Positions 1 to 7,025 of a DNA stretch of 10,640 nucleotides are shown piece by piece. A model generated the notes under the pieces. That model ran no database searches. It worked only from the letters and a program-made list of their open reading frames with translations, and was not told the DNA's origin. The stretch covers positions 1 to 10,640 of the forward strand of contig CALGAM010000268.1 in assembly GCA_937951935.1 (NCBI GenBank), written 5' to 3'. Numbering within the stretch: the stretch's first letter is position 1; the number at the start of each line of letters is the position of its first letter. The position numbers and the translations under genes are program-made. This stretch comes from an uncultured Micromonospora sp. (GTDB taxonomy: Bacteria > Actinomycetota > Actinomycetes > Mycobacteriales > Micromonosporaceae).

Positions 1-777
1 CCGGTCCGGGTCGGCAACCTCGCCAACCACCAGCTCCAGCTCGACGTGTTCGGGCCGATCGCGGACCTGCTGGCCGCGGTCGCCGACACGCGCGGCTCGG
101 TTCGCGACACCGAGTGGCGGGTGCTGGAGAACATGGTCGAGGCGGTGGCCCGCCGCTGGCACGAGCCCGACCACGGGCTCTGGGAGGCCCGCCTGCCACC
201 CCGGCACCACGTCTACTCCAAGGTCATGTGCTGGATGACGGTGGACCGGGCGCTGCACGTGGTACGCCGGCACGGCGACGGGGACCGGCCGGAGTGGGTC
301 GCCCTGCGCGACCGGATCGGGCAGAACGTGCTGGAGTTCGGCTGGCACGAGGGCGTCGGCGCGTACACGGTCGCGTACGGGGACGAGGACATGGACGCCT
401 CCTCGCTCTGGGTCGGCCTGTCCGGGCTGCTCCCCAACGACGACCCGCGGTTCCTGGCGACCGTGCTGAAGATCGAGGCCGAGCTGCGCAGCGGACCGGT
501 CGTCTACCGCTACCTGTGGGACGACGGCCTGCCGGGCCGGGAGGGCGGGTTCCACATCTGCACCGCCTGGCTGATCGAGGCGTACCTGCGGACCGGCCGC
601 CGGGGCGACGCCGAGGAGCTCTTCGAGCAGATGGTCAGCACCGCCGGGCCGACCGGGTTGCTCCCCGAGCAGTACGACCCGATCTCCGAGCGTGGGCTGG
701 GCAACCACCCCCAGGCCTACAGCCACCTCGGGCTGATCCGCTGCGCCCTGCTCCTGGACGACATGCTCAAGGTCTGA
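1..777 (+). CDS. Glycoside hydrolase family 15 protein, C-terminal part (5' end outside window)
   Basis: The reading frame is open from base 1 and ends at TGA 775-777, so the gene starts upstream; the GTG at 46 lies inside conserved sequence and is not the start. The family cleaves terminal alpha-glucosyl bonds (glucoamylase, or trehalase in some actinomycete members). The first residues read VRVGNLANHQLQLDVFG, a typical GH15 barrel segment. The motif HGLWEAR follows, with Glu codon 184-186 in the position of the family's general acid. Further on is LLPEQYDP, with Glu codon 667-669 in the position of the general base, followed by GNHPQAYSHLGLI, the conserved end of the (alpha/alpha)6 barrel. 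So the catalytic machinery visible here looks intact. No signal peptide can be judged because the N-terminus is missing. Substrate (glucan oligosaccharide or trehalose) is not decidable. The gene converges on the cobalamin operon and is separated from it by a hairpin. Confidence 0.9.
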   Translation, partial: PVRVGNLANHQLQLDVFGPIADLLAAVADTRGSVRDTEWRVLENMVEAVARRWHEPDHGLWEARLPPRHHVYSKVMCWMTVDRALHVVRRHGDGDRPEWVALRDRIGQNVLEFGWHEGVGAYTVAYGDEDMDASSLWVGLSGLLPNDDPRFLATVLKIEAELRSGPVVYRYLWDDGLPGREGGFHICTAWLIEAYLRTGRRGDAEELFEQMVSTAGPTGLLPEQYDPISERGLGNHPQAYSHLGLIRCALLLDDMLKV

Positions 778-848
778 CCGTCTCCAGCGCCGCGACGGCC
801 CTGACGTCGGCTCGGCGTCGGCCGTCGCGGCGACCCACGCACCGGTCA

Positions 849-892
849 CGGGGTTGTCGCCGGGTTCCCGGTGGGAACCGGCGACAACCCCG
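849..892. terminator. Bidirectional hairpin terminator between GH15 gene and cobA
   Basis: The left arm 849-863 and right arm 878-892 are perfectly complementary over 15 bp. After a single bulged G at 864 the stem continues for 5 bp (865-869 with 873-877), closing on a 3-base loop at 870-872. It sits 71 bp after the GH15 stop and 4 bp beyond the cobA stop on the other strand, exactly where two convergent transcripts must end. There is no U-tract on either side, which is common for hairpin terminators in high-GC actinomycetes. Function is inferred from structure and position. Confidence 0.8.
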
Positions 893-896
893 CGGG

Positions 897-2309
897 TCAG
901 GCGGTCGGGGAGCCGGCGGGCGACGGGGACGGGGAACCGAGCGCGGCGGCGCCGAGGGCGGTCACCACCGGGCCGACGACGACCACCGCCGGAGGCCGCA
1001 TCCCGGCCGAGCGCGCGTCCGCCGCCACGGCGGCCAGCGTCGACCGGAGCACCCGCTGGGCGCCGGTCGTCCCCTCCTGCACCACCGCGGCCGGGGTGTC
1101 CGGGTCCCGGCCGTACGCGAGCAGCGCCGCGACGATCGACGGCAGGTTGGTCAGCCCCATCAGCACGACCAGGGTGCCCCGCAACCGGGCCAGCGCCGCC
1201 CAGTCGACCAGGGAGTCCGGGTGGTCGGGCGGCAGGTGGCCGGAGACCACGGTGAACTCGTGCGCCACCCCGCGGTGGGTGACCGGGATCCCGGCCGCCG
1301 CCGGGGCCGCGATCGGGCTGCTCACCCCGGGCACCACGGTCACCGGGATCCCCGCCTCCGCGCAGGCGAGCAGCTCCTCGCCGCCGCGTCCGAAGACGTA
1401 CGGGTCACCGCCCTTGAGGCGTACCACGGTGGCGCCGGCCAGGGCCCGCTCCACCAGCACCCGGTTGATCTCCTCCTGTGTGGCGGCCGGGCCGTGCGGG
1501 ATCTTCGTCGCGTCCACCAGCTCCACCTCGGGCCGCAGCTCGTCGAGGAGCAGCCTCGGCACCAGCCGGTCCGCCACCACCACGTCCGCCTCGGCGAGCA
1601 GTCGCCGGCCGCGTACCGTGATCAGCTCGGGATCACCGGGACCGGCGCCGACCAGGGCGACCGACCCGACCCGCCGGCCGGCCGGGGCCGAACCGCCTCC
1701 CACCGCCCCGACCGGCTCGACCGTCTCGACCCGCACTGCCGGCCCGGCCGGCTCGACAACCGTCGCGGCGGGCTCCACCGGCACCGTCCCCGCCGGCGAC
1801 TCCCCCCGGGGCGCCGCCGACGGCTCCGCCGGCGCCCGCCACGGGTCACCGGTGGGCAGCGTCCCCGCGATCAGGCCCGCCCGGATCGCGTCCCGGACCC
1901 GCGCGGCGCGCCGCGGGTCACCGCCGCCGAGCACGGCGACGGTGACCGGACCGTGCCGGGTCACCGCCGGGGTCCAGGCGGTCGCGGCCTCCCGGTCGTC
2001 GGCACGGACGCAGAAGACGCGACGTTCGAGCGCGGCGACGCTGACCGCCTCGGCGGCGGCCGGGTCGTCGACCGCGACGTGCACCAGCCAGGCCCCGTCG
2101 AGGTCGGCCGGCTCGAAGCGACGGGCGATCCAGCGCAGCCGGCCCGCGTCGGCGTGGTCCCGCAGGGCCGGGGTCAGGTCGGGTGACACCACGACCACCT
2201 CGGCGCCCGCCTCCAGCAACGCCGGCACCCGGCGCGTCGCCACCGCGCCACCGCCGACCACGAGCACACGCCGCCCGGCCAGCCGCAGCGCCAGTGGATA
2301 CAGGGTCAC
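897..2309 (-). CDS. cobA: Fused precorrin-2 dehydrogenase / uroporphyrinogen-III C-methyltransferase (SirC-CobA)
   Basis: A 470-residue two-domain protein. Residues 1-150 resemble the NAD-dependent precorrin-2 dehydrogenase half of CysG, with a Rossmann loop GGGAVATRR at 19-27 and a VRADD segment (101-105) where the family has its catalytic Asp region. Residues 215-455 are an S-adenosylmethionine methyltransferase: VGAGPGDPELITVRG (220-234), GGDPYVFGRGGEE (300-312), PGVSSPIAAPAAAGIP (327-342). The methyltransferase makes precorrin-2 from uroporphyrinogen III; the dehydrogenase domain would make sirohydrochlorin, so the protein can feed both siroheme and cobalamin. A Pro/Ala/Val-rich linker of about 60 residues (152-213) joins the domains, and the C-terminus ends in a short Ser/Pro tail. 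The GTG start at 2309 overlaps the cobT stop as GTGA, which fixes the start despite a much longer open frame upstream. It is the last gene of the cobC-cobT-cobA unit. Confidence 0.93.
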   Translation of the reverse strand: MTLYPLALRLAGRRVLVVGGGAVATRRVPALLEAGAEVVVVSPDLTPALRDHADAGRLRWIARRFEPADLDGAWLVHVAVDDPAAAEAVSVAALERRVFCVRADDREAATAWTPAVTRHGPVTVAVLGGGDPRRAARVRDAIRAGLIAGTLPTGDPWRAPAEPSAAPRGESPAGTVPVEPAATVVEPAGPAVRVETVEPVGAVGGGSAPAGRRVGSVALVGAGPGDPELITVRGRRLLAEADVVVADRLVPRLLLDELRPEVELVDATKIPHGPAATQEEINRVLVERALAGATVVRLKGGDPYVFGRGGEELLACAEAGIPVTVVPGVSSPIAAPAAAGIPVTHRGVAHEFTVVSGHLPPDHPDSLVDWAALARLRGTLVVLMGLTNLPSIVAALLAYGRDPDTPAAVVQEGTTGAQRVLRSTLAAVAADARSAGMRPPAVVVVGPVVTALGAAALGSPSPSPAGSPTA

Positions 2310-3403
2310 TTCTCTGCCACTCCCGCCGAGTCGAACGTCGCCACCTCGTGGAGTACCCGGACAGCGGCGGCGACCACCGGGAAGGCCAGCAGGGCTCCGG
2401 TGCCCTCGCCGAGCCGCAGGCCCAGGTCGATCACCGGCGACAGCCCCAGCCGCAGCAGGCCCGCCCGTGCGCCCGGCTCGGCGGACCGGTGCCCGGCGAC
2501 CAGCGCGTGGACCGCTTCCGGGGCGAGCGCCACCGCGGCCAGCGCCGCCGCCACCGCGTTCACCCCGTCGAGCAGGACCGGGACGCGCCGCGCGGCGCCG
2601 CCGAGGATGAACCCGACGAGCGCGGCGTGTTCCAGTCCGCCCACCGCCGCCAGGACGCCGAGCGGGTCGGCCGGGTCCGGCCGGTGCCGGGCCAGCGCCC
2701 GGCGGATCACCTCGATCTTCCGGGCGTACGTCACGTCGTCCACCCCGGTGCCCCGCCCGGTGACCTCGGCCGGGTCGGCTCCGGTGAAGACGGCGACCAG
2801 CGCCGCGGCCGGCGTGGTGTTGCCGATCCCCATGTCGCCGGTGACCAGGATCCCGGCCCCGGCGTCGCACAGTTCGCCGGCCACCCGGATCCCGACCTCG
2901 ACGGCGCGACGCACCTCCGCCCCGGTCAGCGCCGGCTCCACCGTCATGTCCCGGGTGCCGGAGCGGACGTTCGCGGTGACCAGCCGGGGTGCCCCGGGAC
3001 CGGCCGGCACCCCGGTGGCGGGCTCGTGCGGGGTCTCCCGCGGCGTGAGCGGACCGTGCCGCACCCCCACGTCGACGACGGTGACCGTCGCGCCGGTCTG
3101 CCGGGCGAAGGCGTTGACGACCGCGCCGCCGGCCAGGAAGTTCGCCACCATCTGGGCGGTCACCTCCTGCGGCCAGGGGGTGACCCCCTGCGCGTGGACG
3201 CCGTGGTCACCGGCGAAGACCGCCACGGCGGCCGGCTCGGGCAGCGGCGGCGGGCAGGTGCCGGCAAGACCGGCCAGGCGTATCGAGAGGTCCTCCAGGG
3301 CGCCGAGCGAACCGGCCGGCTTGGTCAACCGGGCCTGCAGGGCGCGGGCCGCCGCCATGGCCGTCTCGTCGAGCGGGCCGATTGCCGCGATTGTGTCCTC
3401 CAT
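2306..3403 (-). CDS. cobT: Nicotinate-nucleotide--dimethylbenzimidazole phosphoribosyltransferase
   Basis: 365 residues, close to the usual length of about 350. CobT transfers phosphoribose from nicotinate mononucleotide to 5,6-dimethylbenzimidazole, making the alpha-ribazole phosphate lower ligand of cobalamin. Family landmarks in order: LTKPAGSLGALE (26-37), FAGDHGVHAQGVTPWP (63-78), VDVGVRHG (110-117), GDMGIGNTTPAAAL (189-202), and LGLRLGEGTGALLAFP (327-342). Glu333 in the LGEGTG motif matches, by motif, the catalytic Glu of Salmonella CobT. No signal peptide or membrane segment; cytosolic. The ATG at 3403 lies 2 bases after the cobC stop, and the gene's own TGA overlaps the cobA GTG by 4 bp, so all three genes are probably one transcript with translational coupling. 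Nothing is missing or odd in the protein. Confidence 0.95.
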   Translation of the reverse strand: MEDTIAAIGPLDETAMAAARALQARLTKPAGSLGALEDLSIRLAGLAGTCPPPLPEPAAVAVFAGDHGVHAQGVTPWPQEVTAQMVANFLAGGAVVNAFARQTGATVTVVDVGVRHGPLTPRETPHEPATGVPAGPGAPRLVTANVRSGTRDMTVEPALTGAEVRRAVEVGIRVAGELCDAGAGILVTGDMGIGNTTPAAALVAVFTGADPAEVTGRGTGVDDVTYARKIEVIRRALARHRPDPADPLGVLAAVGGLEHAALVGFILGGAARRVPVLLDGVNAVAAALAAVALAPEAVHALVAGHRSAEPGARAGLLRLGLSPVIDLGLRLGEGTGALLAFPVVAAAVRVLHEVATFDSAGVAEK

Positions 3404-3405
3404 CG

Positions 3406-4608
3406 TCAGACCTCCAGGATGTCGGCGAGCGCGGCCACGAACCGGTCGGTCGTGGCGGTGTCCCGGACCGCCACGCGCAGCCAGTCCGGGCCCAGCCCGG
3501 GAAAGGTGTCGCCCCGGCGGACCGCGAACCCCCGCTGTCGCAGCGCGAGCCGGACCCGGGCGGCGCCGGGCAGGTGGATGAGTACGAAGGCGCTGGCCGG
3601 GGTGCCGGCGACCCGTACCGGGGGAAGTTCGCCGAGCCGCCGCACCAGGTGGGCGCGGTCGGCGGCGATGCGGGCCGCGATCTGGCGCTCGGCCTCGACC
3701 GCGACCGGGCTGGCACAGGCGGTGGCCGCGGCGAGGGCGGGGGTCGAGACGGCCCAGAGCGGCTGGACGGCGGCCAGGCGCGCGATCAGGTCGGCCGGGC
3801 CGAGGAGGTAGCCGATCCGCAGCCCGGCCAGTCCCCAGGTCTTGGTGAAACTGCGGACCACCACGAGTCCGGGCAGGTCGCGCCGGGCCGCCAGGGACTC
3901 GGGCTCCCCACGGTCGGCTCCGTCCGGCGCCACGGTGGTGTCGGCGAAGGCCTCGTCGACGACCAGCACCCGGCCGGGCCGGGCCAGCGCGGCGACGGTC
4001 TCGGCCGGGTGCAGCACCGACGTCGGGTTGGTCGGGTTGCCGACGAAGACCAGGTCGGCGTCGGCCGGTACCCGTGTCGGGTCCAGCCGGAAGCCGTCCT
4101 CCGCGGCGAGGACCACCCGGTCGACCCGGTGCCCGGCCGCGCGCAGCGCCGCCTCCGGCTCGGTGAACTGCGGGTGGACCACCACCGGCCGGCGTGCCCC
4201 GCGCAGGGCCCGGGCCAGCAGGACGAAACCCTCGGCCGCCCCGGCGGTGAGCAGCACCTCGGCCTCGGGACGGCGGTGGCGGGCGGCGACGGCGGCCCGG
4301 GCCGGTGCCGGGTCGGGGTAGGCCGCCAGGTCGTCCAGCGCGGCGACGATCGGCTTGCGCAGCCAGTCCGGCATCGGCCGACGCTGGACGTTGACCGCCA
4401 GGTCCACCAGGCCGGGCCGCAGCTCGGCGTCCCCGTGGTGCCCGAGGTCGAAGCCGTCGTCGACGGCGGGCGTGGGGCCCGGCGTGGCGCGCCCGGCGCC
4501 GGCCGAATCACGCGACGGGGTGGGGTCGCCGCCGGCGCCGGCGGGTGACGGGGTGGGCCCGGCACCGGTCGGTGGGCGGGACGGGGCGGCGGCGGACGGC
4601 GGGCGCAT
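3406..4608 (-). CDS. cobC: PLP-dependent aminotransferase-like CobC (Rv2231c type; probable threonine-phosphate decarboxylase)
   Basis: 400 residues of fold-type I, histidinol-phosphate aminotransferase-like. Visible PLP motifs: TAGAAEGFVLLARAL (121-135), NPTNPTSVLHP (191-201), VVDEAF (216-221, with the pyridine-binding Asp218), and SFTKTWGLAGLRIGYLLG (253-270) with the Schiff-base Lys256. In cobalamin synthesis such proteins (CobC/CobD) supply the (R)-1-amino-2-propanol O-phosphate arm by decarboxylating threonine phosphate; that role is inferred from family and operon. The first 45-50 residues are Pro/Ala/Gly/Ser-rich and unlike the fold. No alternative ATG, GTG or TTG occurs in frame before the conserved part begins, and an AGGA motif (4617-4620 on the other strand) sits 8 bases before the ATG, so the extension is probably real. 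First gene of the cobC-cobT-cobA operon. Confidence 0.88.
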   Translation of the reverse strand: MRPPSAAAPSRPPTGAGPTPSPAGAGGDPTPSRDSAGAGRATPGPTPAVDDGFDLGHHGDAELRPGLVDLAVNVQRRPMPDWLRKPIVAALDDLAAYPDPAPARAAVAARHRRPEAEVLLTAGAAEGFVLLARALRGARRPVVVHPQFTEPEAALRAAGHRVDRVVLAAEDGFRLDPTRVPADADLVFVGNPTNPTSVLHPAETVAALARPGRVLVVDEAFADTTVAPDGADRGEPESLAARRDLPGLVVVRSFTKTWGLAGLRIGYLLGPADLIARLAAVQPLWAVSTPALAAATACASPVAVEAERQIAARIAADRAHLVRRLGELPPVRVAGTPASAFVLIHLPGAARVRLALRQRGFAVRRGDTFPGLGPDWLRVAVRDTATTDRFVAALADILEV

Positions 4609-4616
4609 GAGCGTGA

Positions 4617-4620
4617 TCCT
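4617..4620 (-). promoter_or_regulatory. Shine-Dalgarno site (AGGA) of cobC
   Basis: On the minus strand AGGA lies 8 bases before the ATG at 4608, the best spacing available. It supports the long form of CobC with its low-complexity N-terminus. Confidence 0.6.
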
Positions 4621-4699
4621 GCCGAAGCCGCGCGGACGGCGACCAGCGGCACCGGCGCACGGCGTCGACGGTCACCCACCCACCGGCCAACCGGCCGGC

Positions 4700-4713
4700 A
4701 GATTCGCGAATCT
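4700..4713. repeat. 14-bp perfect palindrome in the cobC / PBP divergent spacer
   Basis: AGATTCGCGAATCT reads identically on both strands. It lies in an AT-rich patch (about 4700-4750) unlike the surrounding DNA, with an 8-bp palindrome ATCATGAT close by at 4716-4723 and an imperfect inverted repeat at about 4719-4740. The palindrome is 91 bp before the cobC start and 38 bp before the penicillin-binding protein start. It could be an operator serving either divergent gene. I do not recognise the binding protein. Confidence 0.45.
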
Positions 4714-4739
4714 TTATCATGATTTTCTGGGAAATCTCA

Positions 4740-4745
4740 TAACTT
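4740..4745 (+). promoter_or_regulatory. Candidate -10 box TAACTT of the PBP gene, leaderless geometry
   Basis: TAACTT fits the actinobacterial -10 pattern TANNNT and ends exactly 6 bases before the GTG at 4752, so transcription would begin at or next to the start codon. The only purine-rich stretch before the GTG (GAGGA at 4746-4750) is one base from it, too close for a normal ribosome site. An alternative -10, TATCAT at 4715-4720, would give a leader of about 25 bases. No convincing -35 is visible for either. Confidence 0.45.
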
Positions 4746-4751
4746 GAGGAT

Positions 4752-6914
4752 GTGACCAACCCCACCCACCCCACACCTGGTCGAGCCGTACCCCTCCTGC
4801 GCGCCGGGGTCATCTCCGGCGTCGTCGTCGCCGCGGCGCTGTTCCCGTTCGCCGCGGCCGCCGGCCTCGCCGCCAAGGCCGGCGCGGAAATGGTCGACAA
4901 GACCCCCGCCGACCTGCTCGCCTCGGCACCCGCGCAGACCAGCTACGTCTACGCCGCCGACGGCACCACCCTGATCACCACCTTCTACGAGGAACACCGG
5001 CGCTACGTCCCGCTCTCGCAGATCTCGCCGTACATGCAGCAGGCGATCGTGGCCGCCGAGGACACCCGGTTCTACGAGCACAGCGGCGTCGACCCGAAGG
5101 GCGTCATCCGGGCCTTCGTCGCCAACCAGCAGGCCGGCGGCGTCTCGCAGGGCGCCTCGACGCTGACCATGCAGTACGTCCGGATGGCGTTGCGGGACGC
5201 CGCGAAGACCCCGATCGAGGTGCGGCGGGCGACCGAGCAGACCAGCCTGCGCAAGCTCCGGGAGATCCGCCTGGCCATCGACCTGGAGAAGGAGACGACC
5301 AAGGACGAGATCCTGGAGCGGTACCTCAACTCGGCCTACTTCGGGCACCGCGCCTACGGGATCTACGCCGCCGCCGAGATCTTCTTCTCCAAGCGCCCCA
5401 GCGACCTCACCCCGGTCGAGGCCGCCACCCTCGCCGGCCTGGTGAAGGCGCCCACGGCGTACGACCCGGCCAGCTCGGACCAGAAGGCCGCCACGGAACG
5501 GCGCAACTACGTGCTGGAGCGGATGCGCGAGATGGGCTACCTCTCCGCGCGCGACACGGCGGCGGCGCAGGCCGAGCCGATCCGGCTGCGGTTGAGCAAC
5601 CCGCCCAACGACTGCATGTCGGTGCCGGAGGAGCACAACGGGTGGGGCTTCTTCTGCGACTACCTCAAGGCGTGGTGGGCGGCCCAGCCCGCCTTCGGCC
5701 GCAACTCGCTGGAACGGCTGGACCGGCTGCGGCGGGGCGGCTACATCATCGTGACCAGCCTGGACCCGAGGCTCCAGGAGATCGCCGAACGGCAGGTACT
5801 GGCCGACGAGTGGACGCGCAGCCCGTTCGCGCACGGTCTGGTCGCGGTCGAACCGGGCACCGGGTACGTCCGGTCGATGGCGGTCAACCGGGTCTACTCG
5901 CTGGACCAGAGCAACAACGGTCCGCACTCCGACCCGAGCAAGCGCGCCCGGATGAAGGGCAACTATCCGAACACCGTGGTCCCGCTGCTCGGCGGCGGGG
6001 ACCTCCCCGGATACCAGGCGGGGTCGACGTTCAAGATGTTCACCATGCTCGCCGCGCTCGACGCCGGGCTGCCATTGTCCACGTCGTACAACGCCCCACA
6101 CCGGATCGTCTCGATCTACCCGGACGGCAGCGGCGGGCCGACCGACTGCGGAGGCTACTGGTGCCCGTCGAACGCCAGCGGGGCGATGAGTGGCGTACAG
6201 ACCATGTGGTCCGGGTTTGGAAAGTCCGTCAACACGTACTTTGTCTGGCTCATGCAGCAGGTCGGGGCGGAGAACGTCGTCCGGCTCGCCGAGCGGCTGG
6301 GCCTGCGGTGGCGCACCGAGGTCGACAAGCGGCACGCCTCGCCGGACTTCGCCAACCGCTGGGGCTCGTTCACCCTCGGGGTCTCCGACGCGACCCCGCT
6401 GGAGATGGCGAACGCGTACGCCGCCGTCGCGGCCGAGGGACGGTTCTGCGAGGCGCTGCCGGTGTTGTCGATCACCAAACCGGACGGCACCCCGGCGACC
6501 TACCGGACCGACTCGGGAATGGATCTGCAGATCGCCCTGCCCCGGTGCCGCCAGGCGGTGAGCCCGGACGCGGCCCGCGCCGCCACCGACGCCGCCCGCT
6601 GCCCGACCGGGGACACCCCGGCCCGCGGCTCCTGCGGCGGCTGGTCGACCGCCGACTTCGTCCGCGCCACGGTAGGCCGGCCGGTCGCCGGCAAGACCGG
6701 TACCACCGACAGTGACCGGGCCGCCTGGTTCGTCGGATTCACCCCGGAGCTGTCCGTGGCGAGTTTCCTCTCCGACCCGGACAGCCCGATGAACGCCGTC
6801 GGTGAGGGCCAGTCGAACAAGCCGATCCACGCGGTCGCCGGCTACCTCCGGGAGGCGCTGAAGGACCAACCGGTGAGGCAGTTCAACCCGCCCTCCGACG
6901 AGATGACCGGATGA
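4752..6914 (+). CDS. Bifunctional class A penicillin-binding protein (transglycosylase/transpeptidase)
   Basis: 720 residues. A short cytosolic N-terminus is followed by one membrane segment (about 14-42, Ala/Val/Leu-rich). The glycosyltransferase (GT51) domain has the catalytic Glu103 in EDTRFYEHSGVDPKG, then QGASTLTMQYVR (133-144) and the ERYLNSAYFG..AYGIYAAAEIFFSK region (189-214). The transpeptidase domain has all three active-site motifs: AGSTFK with Ser425 and Lys428, SVN (492-494) and KTGTT (648-652). It polymerises and cross-links peptidoglycan outside the membrane. There is no C-terminal PASTA domain; the protein ends about 70 residues after KTG. Eight cysteines (288, 302, 466, 471, 566, 599, 617, 628) lie in the extracellular part, an unusual number that could form disulfides. 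Start GTG at 4752 is chosen because it includes the whole membrane anchor. The gene is divergent from cobC and stands alone. Confidence 0.93.
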   Translation: MTNPTHPTPGRAVPLLRAGVISGVVVAAALFPFAAAAGLAAKAGAEMVDKTPADLLASAPAQTSYVYAADGTTLITTFYEEHRRYVPLSQISPYMQQAIVAAEDTRFYEHSGVDPKGVIRAFVANQQAGGVSQGASTLTMQYVRMALRDAAKTPIEVRRATEQTSLRKLREIRLAIDLEKETTKDEILERYLNSAYFGHRAYGIYAAAEIFFSKRPSDLTPVEAATLAGLVKAPTAYDPASSDQKAATERRNYVLERMREMGYLSARDTAAAQAEPIRLRLSNPPNDCMSVPEEHNGWGFFCDYLKAWWAAQPAFGRNSLERLDRLRRGGYIIVTSLDPRLQEIAERQVLADEWTRSPFAHGLVAVEPGTGYVRSMAVNRVYSLDQSNNGPHSDPSKRARMKGNYPNTVVPLLGGGDLPGYQAGSTFKMFTMLAALDAGLPLSTSYNAPHRIVSIYPDGSGGPTDCGGYWCPSNASGAMSGVQTMWSGFGKSVNTYFVWLMQQVGAENVVRLAERLGLRWRTEVDKRHASPDFANRWGSFTLGVSDATPLEMANAYAAVAAEGRFCEALPVLSITKPDGTPATYRTDSGMDLQIALPRCRQAVSPDAARAATDAARCPTGDTPARGSCGGWSTADFVRATVGRPVAGKTGTTDSDRAAWFVGFTPELSVASFLSDPDSPMNAVGEGQSNKPIHAVAGYLREALKDQPVRQFNPPSDEMTG

Positions 6915-6970
6915 CGGGCGGCTGCCGCGGCGCCCGACCGGCGGACGCGTGCCGCGACAACCGGCCGGCG

Positions 6971-7008
6971 GGCCGACGCCGGGACACCGGCGGGCGAACG
7001 CGTCGGCC
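6971..7008. terminator. Candidate hairpin terminator between the PBP and GNAT genes
   Basis: Arms 6971-6979 and 7000-7008 (GGCCGACGC / GCGTCGGCC) form a perfect 9-bp stem around a 20-base loop. It lies in the 111-bp gap between two convergent stops (6914 and 7026), where termination is expected on both strands. With this GC content a 9-bp stem with a large loop can arise by chance, so the call rests mostly on position. Confidence 0.4.
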
Positions 7009-7025
7009 GGGTCCGCGTGGCCCGG

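Noticed and set aside
114..2186. Long plus-strand open frames across the cobA region (also 871-2610 and 2183-3811)
   Set aside because: Arg/Pro/Gly-rich translations with no family motifs, opposite to genes with clear conserved motifs. They are by-products of very high GC content.
1857..2309. Possible loss of activity in the dehydrogenase half of CobA, because the usual NVVD motif is absent
   Set aside because: The VRADD/ATAWTPAV version is, as far as I recall, usual in actinobacterial homologues, so it is probably not a defect.
5148..5183. QGASTLTMQ instead of QGGSTITQQ in the PBP glycosyltransferase motif
   Set aside because: This looks like a lineage variant; all surrounding catalytic features are intact.
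4737..6869. A 710-codon minus-strand open frame opposite the PBP gene
   Set aside because: It mirrors the PBP codons and shows Arg/Val/Gly bias with no domain; the plus-strand protein has all transglycosylase and transpeptidase motifs.
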